In this document: piece after piece, positions 34,696-43,456 of the stretch
Position numbering within the stretch: position 1 is the first letter of the stretch
Layout: every line of letters starts with the position of its first letter
Source: Anaerobutyricum hallii
GTDB taxonomy: Bacteria; Bacillota; Clostridia; Lachnospirales; Lachnospiraceae
Reading direction: 5' to 3'
Assembly: GCF_900209925.1 (NCBI RefSeq)
Contig: NZ_LT907978.1
Coordinates: 294,001 to 358,000, forward strand
Length of the DNA: 64,000 bases
Translations under genes and position numbers: made by a program
Notes under the pieces: model-generated
What the model was told of the DNA's origin: nothing
Seen by the model: only the letters and a program-made list of their open reading frames with translations
The model's database searches: none

Positions 34696-36057
34696 CTACT
34701 GTTCTGTTGTTGCTGATGCTGCTTTATGTTCTTCATATGTTTTGGTGAAGATATTGGAGCCATCATTTTTCACTGTATTCATCTGGAAATATAAATAATC
34801 ATTCTTCTGCGGATTCAAGACACCGTCAATAGCTTCTAAGCTTGGACTGCAGATTGGGCCAACCGGCAGTCCCTTATATTTGTAAGTGTTATATGGAGAA
34901 TCTACTTCTAAGTCTTTATACATAACTCTTGCAATGCCATACTGACCTTTTGTGATTGCGTATACTGCTGTAGAATCGAATTGTAGTTTCATCTTTTTAT
35001 CGAGACGATTTTGAATAACTCCTGCAATGATTGGATATTCCTCTGGTAACTCTGTCTCCTTCTGTAACAGAGATGCACGAATTAATACTTCTTCTACAGA
35101 CATACCAAGCTGAGCTGCTTTCTGTTGTCTTGTCGTATCAAACTTTTTATCAAACTCTTCGAGTATCTTAGCTACGAGCTGATCCCCTGTAATATTCTTT
35201 GACAAATAATACGTATCTGGATAAATATAACCCTGTAATTGATAAAATACTTTTGTTTTGTCTGGAAGAATATTTTTATACCTTGATGTATCCGCCGCTT
35301 TTGTTACAGCTGTAAGGAATTCCTGTGCAGTCATAATTCCTTCTTTTTCAAGCTTATCGGCTGTCATCTCAATCGTATATCCTTCCGGAATAGTAAATTT
35401 ATTTTCCTTCTGACCATTCTGAGTAGCTAATTCTTTAATTACTTTGCTAAGACTCATTCCATCGTTTAAATCAAATGTTCCATAACGAAGCTTGCCTTTA
35501 TAATCGGAGAAGTATAACTTTAATAAAAAGGCTGTTTTATAGCGGACAACACCTTTTTTCTTAAGAATCGCTCCCACATCTTTTGAGGTGCTTCCCTTTT
35601 TGATTGTTACTTCAATATCTTTTCCTGCTACAGACTTTTCCTGAAAATATTCTTTACCTATCGGATAAGATATAGCGGCACCTGCTACAAGAATCAATAC
35701 CAGCAATCCCAGTATCACATTACGAATCGGATGCGACTTACGTTCCGGCTCTGCTTCTCCTGTCACTTTATAAAATGTTTCTTCAACAGCTTCTGCGTTC
35801 TGGCTTGTTATATTTTCATGTCTATGTTTGCGTTTGCTTTCGTTTGCTGCCTCCTGTGCATCATTCTCACTGTTGTTTTTATTCATTCTCTTAGAACATT
35901 CTTCTGGCTTTACAGAAGAATCAGTTGAAATCTGATCTGTCGATGCGGTATCCTCTACCGACTTTTCCGCCTCTGTATTCTCTATGAAATGAACCTGTAG
36001 TTTACTGCACAGATCTTCCTTTTCTATATTTTCTATATTCTCTTCCTTTCGCATCAT
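34696..36057 (-). CDS. mltG: Endolytic murein transglycosylase MltG
   Basis: The 453-residue protein cuts nascent peptidoglycan strands and sets glycan length. A long acidic and polar cytoplasmic tail (1-110) is followed by one membrane span (112-132), a LysM-like region (VTIKKGSTSKDVGAILKKKG, at about 149-168) and the YceG domain with GYIYPDTYYL and ASLLQKE, whose glutamate 334 is the probable catalytic residue, then FDSTAVYAI. The extended tail is typical of Lachnospiraceae members. AGGAAGAG (rc) sits near the ATG. A terminator at 34542-34573 follows. Confidence 0.92.
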   Translation of the reverse strand: MMRKEENIENIEKEDLCSKLQVHFIENTEAEKSVEDTASTDQISTDSSVKPEECSKRMNKNNSENDAQEAANESKRKHRHENITSQNAEAVEETFYKVTGEAEPERKSHPIRNVILGLLVLILVAGAAISYPIGKEYFQEKSVAGKDIEVTIKKGSTSKDVGAILKKKGVVRYKTAFLLKLYFSDYKGKLRYGTFDLNDGMSLSKVIKELATQNGQKENKFTIPEGYTIEMTADKLEKEGIMTAQEFLTAVTKAADTSRYKNILPDKTKVFYQLQGYIYPDTYYLSKNITGDQLVAKILEEFDKKFDTTRQQKAAQLGMSVEEVLIRASLLQKETELPEEYPIIAGVIQNRLDKKMKLQFDSTAVYAITKGQYGIARVMYKDLEVDSPYNTYKYKGLPVGPICSPSLEAIDGVLNPQKNDYLYFQMNTVKNDGSNIFTKTYEEHKAASATTEQ

Positions 36058-36149
36058 TACCCTCCAAAACAGAACTTCTTTACAAGTATCCCTTTCTTTT
36101 GTATGATAAATACAATAAGAAACACGAATATGTTAGAAAGGACTCTGTT

Positions 36150-36947
36150 ATGTTTAATTTTTTTATTATTATGGACGAAAACCTGGGAAATACTATCGCC
36201 AGGCATTTTTCCTCAGAGTATCTTAACTATACCATAAATTTTATAATTTCTAAAGAGTTTCCTTCCTTCTCTGATTTCCCAGATTTTTCTCTTGTCTTGT
36301 GTGATCTTGATCAAAATATAGAACTTGCAAAAAAATATAATCTTCCAGCCATCGCATTTTCTCACGAAAATAATAAGCAGGAAACTCTGATGGGAACGCC
36401 CTGGATGATTTTAGATGCAGATGCACTCAGTCCGTTTTTTCTAAGAGAAGTATATTGCAGACATCATCATATTCCCCTGATGATAACTACAACCTCCCGC
36501 TGCACTATTCGTGAACTTACCGTCAAACAACTGCCTGAACTTTTATTGTTACAGAAAGAAAATAAAAATAATCCATCTGGCTGCTTCTTTCCACAAAATT
36601 GCTGCACAACTGTTGCTGCAGAAACTTTTCTTTTAGATTATATAAAAAATCAATATAGTTTTTATGGCTACGGAATCTATGGTATTTTCAAAAAAACCGA
36701 CGACACCTTTCTTGGCATTGCCGGCTTTTCGCCGTTGGAAAATACGGAGGATTATTATGTTGAAATTGGATATTCTATATTAAAAGAATGGCAAAGACAG
36801 GGATTTGCATCAGAAGTTCTGCCCGCCCTGCTTCACTTCGAAAAAGAATATCTCTATTTTACAGAAGTCATTACCAGAATTGAAAAGGAAAATATTGCTT
36901 CCATTCGACTGGCAAAGAAAAATCTTTTGCGAATCATAATGATTTGA
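36150..36947 (+). CDS. GNAT-family acetyltransferase, 3'-truncated
   Basis: The 265-residue product has an N-terminal domain of unknown fold and a C-terminal GNAT domain (ELTVKQLPELLLLQKENKNN, then FLGIAGFSPLE, VEIGYSILKEWQRQGFASEV with the acetyl-CoA loop RQGFA). The usual end IASIRLAKKxGF is cut: after AKKNL the frame reads LRIIMI and stops inside the outer arm of palindrome A5. The last beta strands are missing, so activity is doubtful. The ATG at 36150 has GAAAGGA upstream; a longer frame from 36099 exists. It is divergent from mltG. Confidence 0.7.
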   Translation: MFNFFIIMDENLGNTIARHFSSEYLNYTINFIISKEFPSFSDFPDFSLVLCDLDQNIELAKKYNLPAIAFSHENNKQETLMGTPWMILDADALSPFFLREVYCRHHHIPLMITTTSRCTIRELTVKQLPELLLLQKENKNNPSGCFFPQNCCTTVAAETFLLDYIKNQYSFYGYGIYGIFKKTDDTFLGIAGFSPLENTEDYYVEIGYSILKEWQRQGFASEVLPALLHFEKEYLYFTEVITRIEKENIASIRLAKKNLLRIIMI

Positions 36948-36967
36948 TTTGTGGGTTTCGTGTAGAC

Positions 36968-37127
36968 GAAAAAAGAATTGTTATAAGTTTGATTTTGTTC
37001 CGTTGCGCTAAACATTCCATTCTGCCTAGAAAAACAGGAACTTGGGAAAAACGAGTCCCAAGTTCCTATAGTCAGAATTTCATAGCGCAAAGTCACAAAA
37101 TGCAATACTTATAACAATTCTTTTTTC
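36968..37127 (+). repeat. Family A palindrome with family B outer arms, copy A5
   Basis: The 160-bp A core (GAATTGTTATAAG/CTTATAACAATTC; apical GGAACTTGGG/CCCAAGTTCC) is framed by TTTCGTGTAGACG on the left and CTGACTAT on the right, which are the outer arms of family B. It is a chimera between the two families. It lies at the truncated end of the GNAT gene. Confidence 0.8.
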
Positions 37128-37452
37128 TGACTATCATAAATCCACAATTGAGGAGAATGAGGATTAAATACTAATTTGCTGGGGACACAGACGCCGCTTT
37201 AGTAGAAGATATTGAGATGAATTGTAGTTAGTCTTGTAAAGAAAAAAGAATAGTTATAAGTTAGATTTTGTTCCGTTGTGCTAAACGCTTCATTTTGCCT
37301 CAAAAAACGAAAACTTCGGAAAAACGAGTCCGAAGTTTTCAGAGTCAAAATTCCACAGCGCAAAGTCACAAAATGCAATACTTATGGTATGCTTCCTTTT
37401 AGGTAGACAGTTGAAAAAAATAAAACTGTTTATCTGAAAGGGGGCATTTTTT

Positions 37453-38112
37453 ATGGATAAGATTTCTCCAGAAGAAAAAATACAATGGATGGAAAAAATT
37501 CTTCAGAAAAAAGAATCCATCAGTTCTGTTGCATCAAAAATAGGAGTTTATTATACGACCGTTGATAAATGGCTTAGAAATTATCAATCAATTGGACCGG
37601 AAGCTTTTTTTCGAAAAGGTCATACCTATCGAACTCCTGCTCAAAAAGAAGCAGCTGTTTTCGATTATCTTTCTGGAAAAGGTTCTCTCCGGGATATCTG
37701 TGCCAAACACAAAATTTCAGATGCACAGATACTCAGAAGATGGATTATGAAGTATAATAGTCATGATAAGGAAACAGGAGGTAGACCAATCATGACTAAA
37801 GGCAGAAAAACTACATTTGAAGAACGTGTCGAGATCGTTCAATATTGCATAAAACATTCTCATAACTATTCGGAAACAGCAAAAAAATTTCACATTTCTT
37901 ATCATCAGGCCAGAAGTTATACTATAAGATATGAAGAAAACGGGGTGGATGGGCTGCAAGATAAGCGGGGAAAGAGAAAATCCCCAGAGGAAATGACGGA
38001 AGTAGAAAAACTGCGTGCAGAAGTAAGACTTCTGCGTGCGGAAAAAAGACGGGCAGAAATAGAGATATCTTTCTTAAAAAAATTAGAAGAGATAGAGAGG
38101 AGGGGAGGCTGA
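37453..38112 (+). CDS. IS3-family transposase OrfA, copy 1
   Basis: The 219-residue protein has two helix-turn-helix parts (KESISSVASKIGVYYTTVDKW at about 18-38; NYSETAKKFHISYHQARSY at about 139-157) and a C-terminal leucine-rich coiled coil (EKLRAEVRLLRAEKRRAEIE). It binds the IS ends. AAAGGGGG lies upstream of the ATG. Near its end (38076-38082) A AAA AAA is an ideal -1 slippery heptamer in the orfA frame, which would give an OrfAB fusion of about 520 residues. Confidence 0.92.
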   Translation: MDKISPEEKIQWMEKILQKKESISSVASKIGVYYTTVDKWLRNYQSIGPEAFFRKGHTYRTPAQKEAAVFDYLSGKGSLRDICAKHKISDAQILRRWIMKYNSHDKETGGRPIMTKGRKTTFEERVEIVQYCIKHSHNYSETAKKFHISYHQARSYTIRYEENGVDGLQDKRGKRKSPEEMTEVEKLRAEVRLLRAEKRRAEIEISFLKKLEEIERRGG

Positions 38113-39014
38113 GCCTGATACGCCAGGAACATATCTATCGGGCAATCAAGGAAGAACACGAAAAATATAACTATCCAATCCTGTTATTATGTGAAATAGG
38201 TGGAATCGCCAGATCATCCTACTACAAATGGCTCCATCACGTAGAGACACCGAACGAGAGATTTAACGAGGAATTGGCAGAGAAACTGGAACAATTACAT
38301 GAAAAACATCCAGATATGGGATATAGAAGGTTAAATGACAAGCTGCGCCACGATGAAGACATTCGGGTAAATGATAAGAGAATCCTCCGTATTTGCAGAA
38401 AAAAACAGATCCGGTCCAACTTAAAGAGCCGGTATAATGGCTGTACCAGAGCATCAAACAACCCAGCATTTATTGCAGAAAACATTCTTAATAGAGAATT
38501 TAAGGCAGAACACCTTAATGAGAAATGGGTTACTGATGTAACGGAATTCAAATATGGAAACACCTTAGACAGTGTTCATAAAATATATTTAAGCGCTATA
38601 TTAGACTTATGTGATAGACGGCCCGTTGCATATGTTATTGGGGATAGTAATAATAATGCGCTGGTATTTGAAACTTTTGATAAAGCAGTAAAGGCAAATC
38701 CAGAAGCCCATCCTATTTTTCACAGTGACAGAGGATATCAGTATACCTCCCGAAGATTCCATCAGAAATTGGAAGAAGCAGGAATGATACAGAGTATGTC
38801 GAGGGTAGCACACTGTACAGATAATGGAGTAATGGAAGGCTTTTGGGGAATCTTGAAACGGGAAATGTATTATGGAAAGAAATTTGAGAGCAGAGAAGAA
38901 TTAGTGAAGGCAATCACAGAATATATAGATTACTATACAAACGACCGACCACAGAGAGGACTTGGAGTATTAACACCAATGGAATTTCATGAAAAGCAAC
39001 GATTGGCGGCATAA
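38082..39014 (+). CDS. IS3-family transposase OrfB (DDE catalytic part), copy 1
   Basis: The frame is open from the slippery site at 38076-38082 to 39014, about 310 residues. An HTH_21 region (EELAEKLEQLHEKHPDMGYR) is followed by the rve DDE core with WVTDVTEF, FHSDRGYQY and NGVMEGFWGILKRE. The only ATG (38274) is 64 codons into the domain and would remove part of it, so -1 frameshifting from orfA is the likely route of expression. Product identical to that of copy 2. Confidence 0.9.
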   Translation: MRRDREEGRLSLIRQEHIYRAIKEEHEKYNYPILLLCEIGGIARSSYYKWLHHVETPNERFNEELAEKLEQLHEKHPDMGYRRLNDKLRHDEDIRVNDKRILRICRKKQIRSNLKSRYNGCTRASNNPAFIAENILNREFKAEHLNEKWVTDVTEFKYGNTLDSVHKIYLSAILDLCDRRPVAYVIGDSNNNALVFETFDKAVKANPEAHPIFHSDRGYQYTSRRFHQKLEEAGMIQSMSRVAHCTDNGVMEGFWGILKREMYYGKKFESREELVKAITEYIDYYTNDRPQRGLGVLTPMEFHEKQRLAA

Positions 39015-39207
39015 AAATGTTGCCCGATATCCAACCGGGCAACACAAAAATTTTATATTTTTTTAATTGTCTACTTGACGGGATGCACACCATTATAACT
39101 ATTCTTTTTTCTTTATCATAGTCTTCTTACAATTCAGCATAAAATTTTATTTCAGCGGCTGACTGGATTTGATAACAAATAGTAAATTAGTGATTTTTGT
39201 TAGAAAG

Positions 39208-39373
39208 AGAAGGGGATTCTCCAGAAGATTATGAGAGTTAACCAGAGAAAAAATTCTCCATAAGATAGGAGTCATCTCACATCTGATATGATTTTATACA
39301 ATCAAGTAAAAAATATCTTCTTCTGGAGATATTCATTCTAACGAAATCCATAGACTTTTGAAGAAACCCCATA
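39208..39373. repeat. Family J inverted-repeat segment, copy J6
   Basis: AGAGAAGGGGATTCTCCAGA at the left and CTTTTGAAGAAACCCC at the right. Interior nearly identical to J4 (26021-26184). Confidence 0.6.
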
Positions 39374-39426
39374 TTTTCCTCAAACAAAAATACTAATTCT
39401 CACCAACTGTGGATTTAGTATAGTCA

Positions 39427-39543
39427 GAAAAAAGAAATACTGGCATATCCCAGATGCGGCTTCGGAGCGTGTTTAAGATGCGAACGAGCATTTTAAACAC
39501 AGCGACTATAGAGCAGATGGGATATGCCAGTATTTCTTTTTTC
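39427..39543 (+). repeat. Family B palindrome, copy B4
   Basis: 117 bp; stem-specific TACTGGCA paired with TGCCAGTA, the most divergent stem of the family; constant loop CGGCTTCGGAGCG / AGCGACTATAGAGC. Adjacent to the rfbC stop, so a likely terminator of the rfb operon. Confidence 0.87.
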
Positions 39544-39563
39544 GTCTACACGAAATCTACAAA

Positions 39564-40172
39564 TTAGAATTTAAATGTTTCTTTTATTCCGAGCCATTTC
39601 TGATCTTTATCACTTAAAGTAAGTGGAGTTCCATCTTCTAAATGATAGCCTTCTCCGATTGGGGAACCAGGATATTCTCCGACGAGTTTTGGCCATTTAA
39701 TATCGATTTCAGGGTCGTTCCACGCTAAACCACCTTCATCACCTGGACGGTAGAAGTCCGTACATTTATAACAAAATTCTGCAGTGTCAGATAGAACAAG
39801 AAAGCCATGGGCAAATCCTTCCGGGATATAGAATTGTTTATTGTTTTCTGCAGAAAGGATTTCTCCGAACCATTTTCCATATGTTTCAGAGTGACTTCGC
39901 AGGTCAACAACGACATCAAAAACGGTACCCTTAATCACACGAACAAGCTTACCCTGTGGATGTTGTTTTTGAAAATGTAATCCACGAAGAACACCTTTAG
40001 AAGAAGAAGACTGATTATCCTGAACAAACTCCATTGTCAGTCCTGCTTCTGCCATATCATTTTTATTATATGTTTCCATAAAATAGCCACGAGAATCACC
40101 ATGTACGGTAGGTTCAATAATACATAAACCTTCGATTCCTCCAACGTTCTTTTTTACTTTAATCTGTCCCAA
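39564..40172 (-). CDS. rfbC: dTDP-4-dehydrorhamnose 3,5-epimerase
   Basis: The 202-residue cupin enzyme inverts C3 and C5 of dTDP-4-keto-6-deoxyglucose. The family segment DNQSSSSKGVLRGLHFQ (about residues 52-68) holds the catalytic His, with GKLVRVIKGTVFDVVVDLR next and FYIPEGFAHGF (about 115-125). It is the last gene of the rfbABDC operon. Its stop TAA is the outer arm of repeat B4, so the C-terminus (KETFKF) directly borders the palindrome. Confidence 0.95.
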   Translation of the reverse strand: MGQIKVKKNVGGIEGLCIIEPTVHGDSRGYFMETYNKNDMAEAGLTMEFVQDNQSSSSKGVLRGLHFQKQHPQGKLVRVIKGTVFDVVVDLRSHSETYGKWFGEILSAENNKQFYIPEGFAHGFLVLSDTAEFCYKCTDFYRPGDEGGLAWNDPEIDIKWPKLVGEYPGSPIGEGYHLEDGTPLTLSDKDQKWLGIKETFKF

Positions 40173-40230
40173 GAGAGAGACCTCCTTTAATTTTTGTTAC
40201 TGTATTTTAATTATTTGGTTATTTTAATTA

Positions 40231-41181
40231 TTAAAATTCTTCATTTAAAATCTCAGTTAAATATCTTTGCAGTGCATCTTTCCAGTCAGGAAGAGGTGTA
40301 AATCCTGCTTGTATAAGTTTGCTTTTATCGAGCCGGCTGTTAAATGGGCGGGCGGCTTTAGATGCACCGTATTCAGCGGTTGTAACGGGTGTTACAGTAA
40401 TGTGATTTTCATCATATTCCGTATGACCGAGCGCGACTGCCTGACGAAAGATTTCTTTTGTAAAATCATACCAGCTAATATAACCACCTTCATTGGTGAC
40501 ATGGTAGTAGCCGTATTTTTCGCTTTCAGCCATATCAATAAGAAGTCTTGCCAGGTCAAAGGTGTAGGTTGGTGTTCCAATCTGGTCATTAACGACGGTA
40601 AGTTTGTCATGATTTTTGCCGACAGTGAGCATGGTCTTAATAAAGTTTTTGCCATTTCGACCGAATACCCATGCAATGCGGACAATAAAATATTTGTCTA
40701 AAGTGTTTGCGACTGCCTGTTCTCCAAGAAGTTTTGACTGACCATATATGTTTAATGGTCTATAATTCTTGCAGTCAGGCTGCCATGGAGTTGTCCCCTG
40801 TCCGTCAAAAACATAGTCAGTGCTTAAATAAATCATTTTACAGCCAAGTTTTTTGCAGGCAGAAGCAATGTACTGCGTGCCATCAACATTGATCTTTTTA
40901 ACGGTGTCCTGTTTATCTGTATCTTCTGCAAGATCAACAGCGGTCCAGGCAGCGCAGTGAATAACAACATCAGGGCAAGTTGTTTCTAAGATTTGATTTA
41001 CGGCGTCTTTATTCGTAATATCTAATGAAATGTAAGGCATTTTTGTTACAGCGGTATTGTCCTGCACACCAGAATATTCCGGTGCGATATCAGAGCCAAT
41101 CCCCTCATAACCGCGGGATGCAAGTTCGTTCATGACATCATGCCCCAACTGACCGCAAACGCCTGTTACGAAAAATTTCAT
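40231..41181 (-). CDS. rfbD: dTDP-4-dehydrorhamnose reductase
   Basis: The 316-residue short-chain reductase makes dTDP-L-rhamnose with NADPH in the final step. GVCGQLG at residues 7-13 is the nucleotide loop, YLSTDYVFDG and YGQSK hold the catalytic Tyr and Lys, and VRIAWVFG follows. It is slightly longer than E. coli RfbD. It lies between rfbB and rfbC with short gaps (77 and 58 bases), so the operon continues through it. Confidence 0.95.
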   Translation of the reverse strand: MKFFVTGVCGQLGHDVMNELASRGYEGIGSDIAPEYSGVQDNTAVTKMPYISLDITNKDAVNQILETTCPDVVIHCAAWTAVDLAEDTDKQDTVKKINVDGTQYIASACKKLGCKMIYLSTDYVFDGQGTTPWQPDCKNYRPLNIYGQSKLLGEQAVANTLDKYFIVRIAWVFGRNGKNFIKTMLTVGKNHDKLTVVNDQIGTPTYTFDLARLLIDMAESEKYGYYHVTNEGGYISWYDFTKEIFRQAVALGHTEYDENHITVTPVTTAEYGASKAARPFNSRLDKSKLIQAGFTPLPDWKDALQRYLTEILNEEF

Positions 41182-41258
41182 ATATAATTCCTCTTTCTTA
41201 TATTTATAAAGTTGAATATGATAAAAATAACTGTTTGTACATGTGTGTGAAAAATGAA

Positions 41259-42278
41259 TTAACGGTTTTTGTACATCTTTTCATAGTAGTCTTGATATTC
41301 ACCGGAAATAATAGTTTCCCACCATTCTTTATTATCAAGATACCACTGAATTGTCTTTTTTATACCATCGGCAAACTTAGTTTCCGGAAGCCAGCCGAGT
41401 TCGTTATGAATTTTTGTAGGATCAATAGCGTAACGCATATCATGGCCTTTTCTGTCTGCAACATAAGTGATGAGGCTTTCTGGTTTTCCAAGTTCTTTAC
41501 AAATGATTTTTACAATATCGATATTTTTCATTTCGTTATGTCCACCGACATTATAAACTTCTCCGACACGTCCTTTATGGATGATTAAATCAATTGCACG
41601 ACAGTGGTCTTCTACATAGAGCCAGTCTCGTACATTTTCCCCTTTTCCGTAAACAGGAAGAGGTTTGTCATTTAGCGCATTAGCGATCATAAGCGGAATC
41701 AGCTTTTCAGGAAAATGATAAGGTCCGTAATTGTTTGAGCAGCGGCTGATTGTCACAGGCAGTCCGTAAGTTCTATGATAAGCAAGAACTAATAAGTCTG
41801 CTCCTGCTTTAGAGCTACTGTATGGAGAGCTGGTATGAATCGGTGTTTCTTCTGTGAAGAAAAGATCCGGGCGGTCTAAAGGAAGATCGCCATAAACTTC
41901 ATCGGTACTTACCTGATGATATCGTTTGATGCCGAATTTGCGGCAGGCATCCATAAGGACGGCAGTTCCTTTAATATTGGTATCTAAGAAAACTTCAGGA
42001 TTTTCGATAGAACGATCAACATGGCTTTCAGCCGCAAAGTTTACTACCATGTCAGGATGCTCTTCCTCAAACAGTTTGTATACAGCTTCTCTGTCAGTAA
42101 TGCTCTCTTTTACAAAGCGGAAGTTCGGATTATCCATTACCGGTTCTAATGTAGAGAGATTCCCTGCATAAGTCAGACAGTCTAAACAAATGATCCGGTA
42201 ATCAGGATATTTGTTTAACATATGAAAAATAAAGTTGCTTCCAATAAATCCGGCGCCGCCGGTTACAATAATAGTCAT
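41259..42278 (-). CDS. rfbB: dTDP-glucose 4,6-dehydratase
   Basis: The 339-residue extended SDR enzyme forms dTDP-4-keto-6-deoxyglucose. GGAGFIGSNF at residues 7-16 binds NAD, VSTDEVYGDL has the catalytic Asp-Glu pair, and YSSSKAGAD the Tyr-Lys pair. A 171-base gap separates it from rfbA; that gap is filled with a family E motif and family F sequence, which may add a regulatory or processing step inside the operon. AAAAGGAG precedes the ATG. Confidence 0.96.
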   Translation of the reverse strand: MTIIVTGGAGFIGSNFIFHMLNKYPDYRIICLDCLTYAGNLSTLEPVMDNPNFRFVKESITDREAVYKLFEEEHPDMVVNFAAESHVDRSIENPEVFLDTNIKGTAVLMDACRKFGIKRYHQVSTDEVYGDLPLDRPDLFFTEETPIHTSSPYSSSKAGADLLVLAYHRTYGLPVTISRCSNNYGPYHFPEKLIPLMIANALNDKPLPVYGKGENVRDWLYVEDHCRAIDLIIHKGRVGEVYNVGGHNEMKNIDIVKIICKELGKPESLITYVADRKGHDMRYAIDPTKIHNELGWLPETKFADGIKKTIQWYLDNKEWWETIISGEYQDYYEKMYKNR

Positions 42279-42319
42279 AAATAAATACTCCTTTTAAATT
42301 GCCATTTTCTCATGTTTTT

Positions 42320-42392
42320 CGGGTCCCAAAGTCAAATACCTTATCGTGCAAGCATGAACGGAGTTTTAACCTTTTGACCCTGGTATCATATA
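42320..42392 (-). repeat. Family E motif, long form (E2)
   Basis: On the minus strand: CCAGGGTCAAAAGGTTAAAA, CTCCGTTCATGCTTGCACGA, TAAGGTATTTGACTTTGGGA, CCC. The ends GGGTCAAAAG and CTTTGGGACCC are loosely complementary. It lies 42 bases upstream of the rfbB start, in the rfbA-rfbB gap. Confidence 0.65.
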
Positions 42393-42396
42393 AATA

Positions 42397-42450
42397 TATC
42401 AGATGTGAGATGACTCCCACTCCTGCAATCCTGCCGAGGCATTCTTGAAT
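42397..42450. repeat. Family F sequence next to the rfbA stop (F2)
   Basis: TATATCAGATGTGAGATGAC, TCCCACTCCTGC and CCGAGGCATTCTTGAA. The motif abuts the rfbA stop. Similar strings are at 26095 (reverse) and 53790. Confidence 0.45.
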
Positions 42451-43346
42451 TAATATAAATTTTCCTGATATTTTCCATCTAAAACATCTTTTAAATACTG
42501 ACCGTATTCATTCTTTTTTAATACCTCATAAACTTTGAGAACTTCATCTTTAGAAATCCAACCATTTAAATAAGCGATTTCTTCAAGACAGGCAATCTTA
42601 CGATGCTGATGCTGCTCCATTGTTTTTACAAAGTTTGTAGCATCAACAAGACTTTCATGTGTTCCCGTATCAAGCCAGGTAAATCCCTGTCCTAAAAGTT
42701 CAACATTTAATGAGTGATTTTCTAAATAAATACGATTTAAATCTGTAATTTCTAATTCACCTCTGGCACTTGGTTTCAGATTCTTTGCATATTCTACAAC
42801 ACGATTGTCATAGAAATACAGGCCAGTCACACAGTAATTACTCTTTGGATGTTCCGGTTTTTCTTCAATAGAAACAGCCTTTCCATTACGGTCAAATTCA
42901 ACAATACCGAAACGTTCCGGATCATCAACATAATAACCAAAAACAGTTGCCCCATTACCTTGTTCTGCATTTTTAACAGCGGCACAAAGACGCTTTTTTA
43001 AACCATGTCCGGCAAAAATATTATCACCGAGAACCATAGCTACAGTATCATTTCCAATAAACTCCTCTCCGATAATAAATGCCTGTGCCAGTCCATCAGG
43101 GCTTGGCTGTACAGCATAAGACAGATTTACTCCGAACTGACTTCCGTCTTTTAACAATTCTTTAAAACGAGGAGTATCCTGTGGTGTGGAAATAATTAAG
43201 ATATCCCGAATACCCGCATTCATTAAAACAGACATCGGATAATAAATCATCGGCTTATCATAAATAGGAAGTAATTGTTTAGAAGTTACCATGGTAAGAG
43301 GATAGAGGCGTGTGCCAGAACCTCCTGCTAAAATAATACCTTTCAT
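42450..43346 (-). CDS. rfbA: Glucose-1-phosphate thymidylyltransferase
   Basis: The 298-residue enzyme makes dTDP-glucose from dTTP and glucose-1-phosphate, the first step to dTDP-rhamnose. The nucleotide loop [11 protein letters not shown] is at residues 8-18; [21 protein letters not shown] and [11 protein letters not shown] follow. It is full length. AGAAGGAGAATG is the ribosome site and start. It is the first gene of rfbABDC, with an unusual promoter candidate at 43385-43415. Confidence 0.97.
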   Translation of the reverse strand: MKGIILAGGSGTRLYPLTMVTSKQLLPIYDKPMIYYPMSVLMNAGIRDILIISTPQDTPRFKELLKDGSQFGVNLSYAVQPSPDGLAQAFIIGEEFIGNDTVAMVLGDNIFAGHGLKKRLCAAVKNAEQGNGATVFGYYVDDPERFGIVEFDRNGKAVSIEEKPEHPKSNYCVTGLYFYDNRVVEYAKNLKPSARGELEITDLNRIYLENHSLNVELLGQGFTWLDTGTHESLVDATNFVKTMEQHQHRKIACLEEIAYLNGWISKDEVLKVYEVLKKNEYGQYLKDVLDGKYQENLY

Positions 43347-43384
43347 TATACATTCTCCTTCTCTTGTGTCATAACGATACCATA

Positions 43385-43415
43385 ATTATAAAAGATGCCC
43401 TAAGGGCACCTTCAA
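43385..43415 (-). promoter_or_regulatory. Candidate rfbA promoter with 19-base spacer and central dyad
   Basis: On the minus strand TTGAAG (43410-43415) and TATAAT (43385-43390) are 19 bases apart. The spacer holds TGCCCTTAGGGCA (43396-43408), a dyad with 6-bp arms. Long spacers with a central dyad are the hallmark of MerR-controlled promoters. The dyad could also be a weak plus-strand terminator, as TTTTTTTTT follows at about 43419. Confidence 0.45.
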
Positions 43416-43456
43416 GTGTTTTTTTTTGCTATTTGATTCATTAGAGGAAAACAGAC

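Larger units (their letters stand above)
37385..39092 (+). mobile_element. IS3-family (IS150-like) insertion sequence, copy 1
   Basis: The 1708-bp element has terminal inverted repeats TGGTATGCTTCC (left) and TGGTGTGCATCC (right end, reversed), with further agreement in GTAGACA(G/A)TT. Target duplication TTA at 37382-37384 and 39093-39095. It encodes orfA and orfB with a programmed frameshift signal between them. It sits in palindrome A6. The copy at 54001-55708 encodes identical proteins and lies at the same position of another family A palindrome. Confidence 0.93.
37238..39114 (+). repeat. Family A palindrome, copy A6 (split by IS)
   Basis: Outer arm GAATAGTTATAAG at 37248-37260; right arm after the IS is TTATAACTATTC. 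Left part ends GCAATACTTA at 37384. Arms are identical to A4. Confidence 0.8.
37166..39563 (+). repeat. Composite repeat module A-J-B, copy M2, interrupted by IS
   Basis: Same order as M1: outer arm, A6 (37238-39114, split by the IS), J6 (39208-39373), B4 (39427-39543). Without the IS and target duplication it is 687 bp, equal to M1. Its right end includes the stop codon of rfbC (39564-39566). Confidence 0.75.

Noticed and set aside
37385-39092. A retron, DGR or group II intron as the source of the structured repeats
   Set aside because: No reverse transcriptase gene is present; the only mobile gene set is the IS3-family element.
43396-43440. TGCCCTAAGGGCA plus following T-run as a plus-strand terminator
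   Set aside because: No plus-strand gene lies upstream (the neighbouring genes are on the minus strand), and the stem is only 6 bp, so an operator in the rfbA promoter is the better reading.
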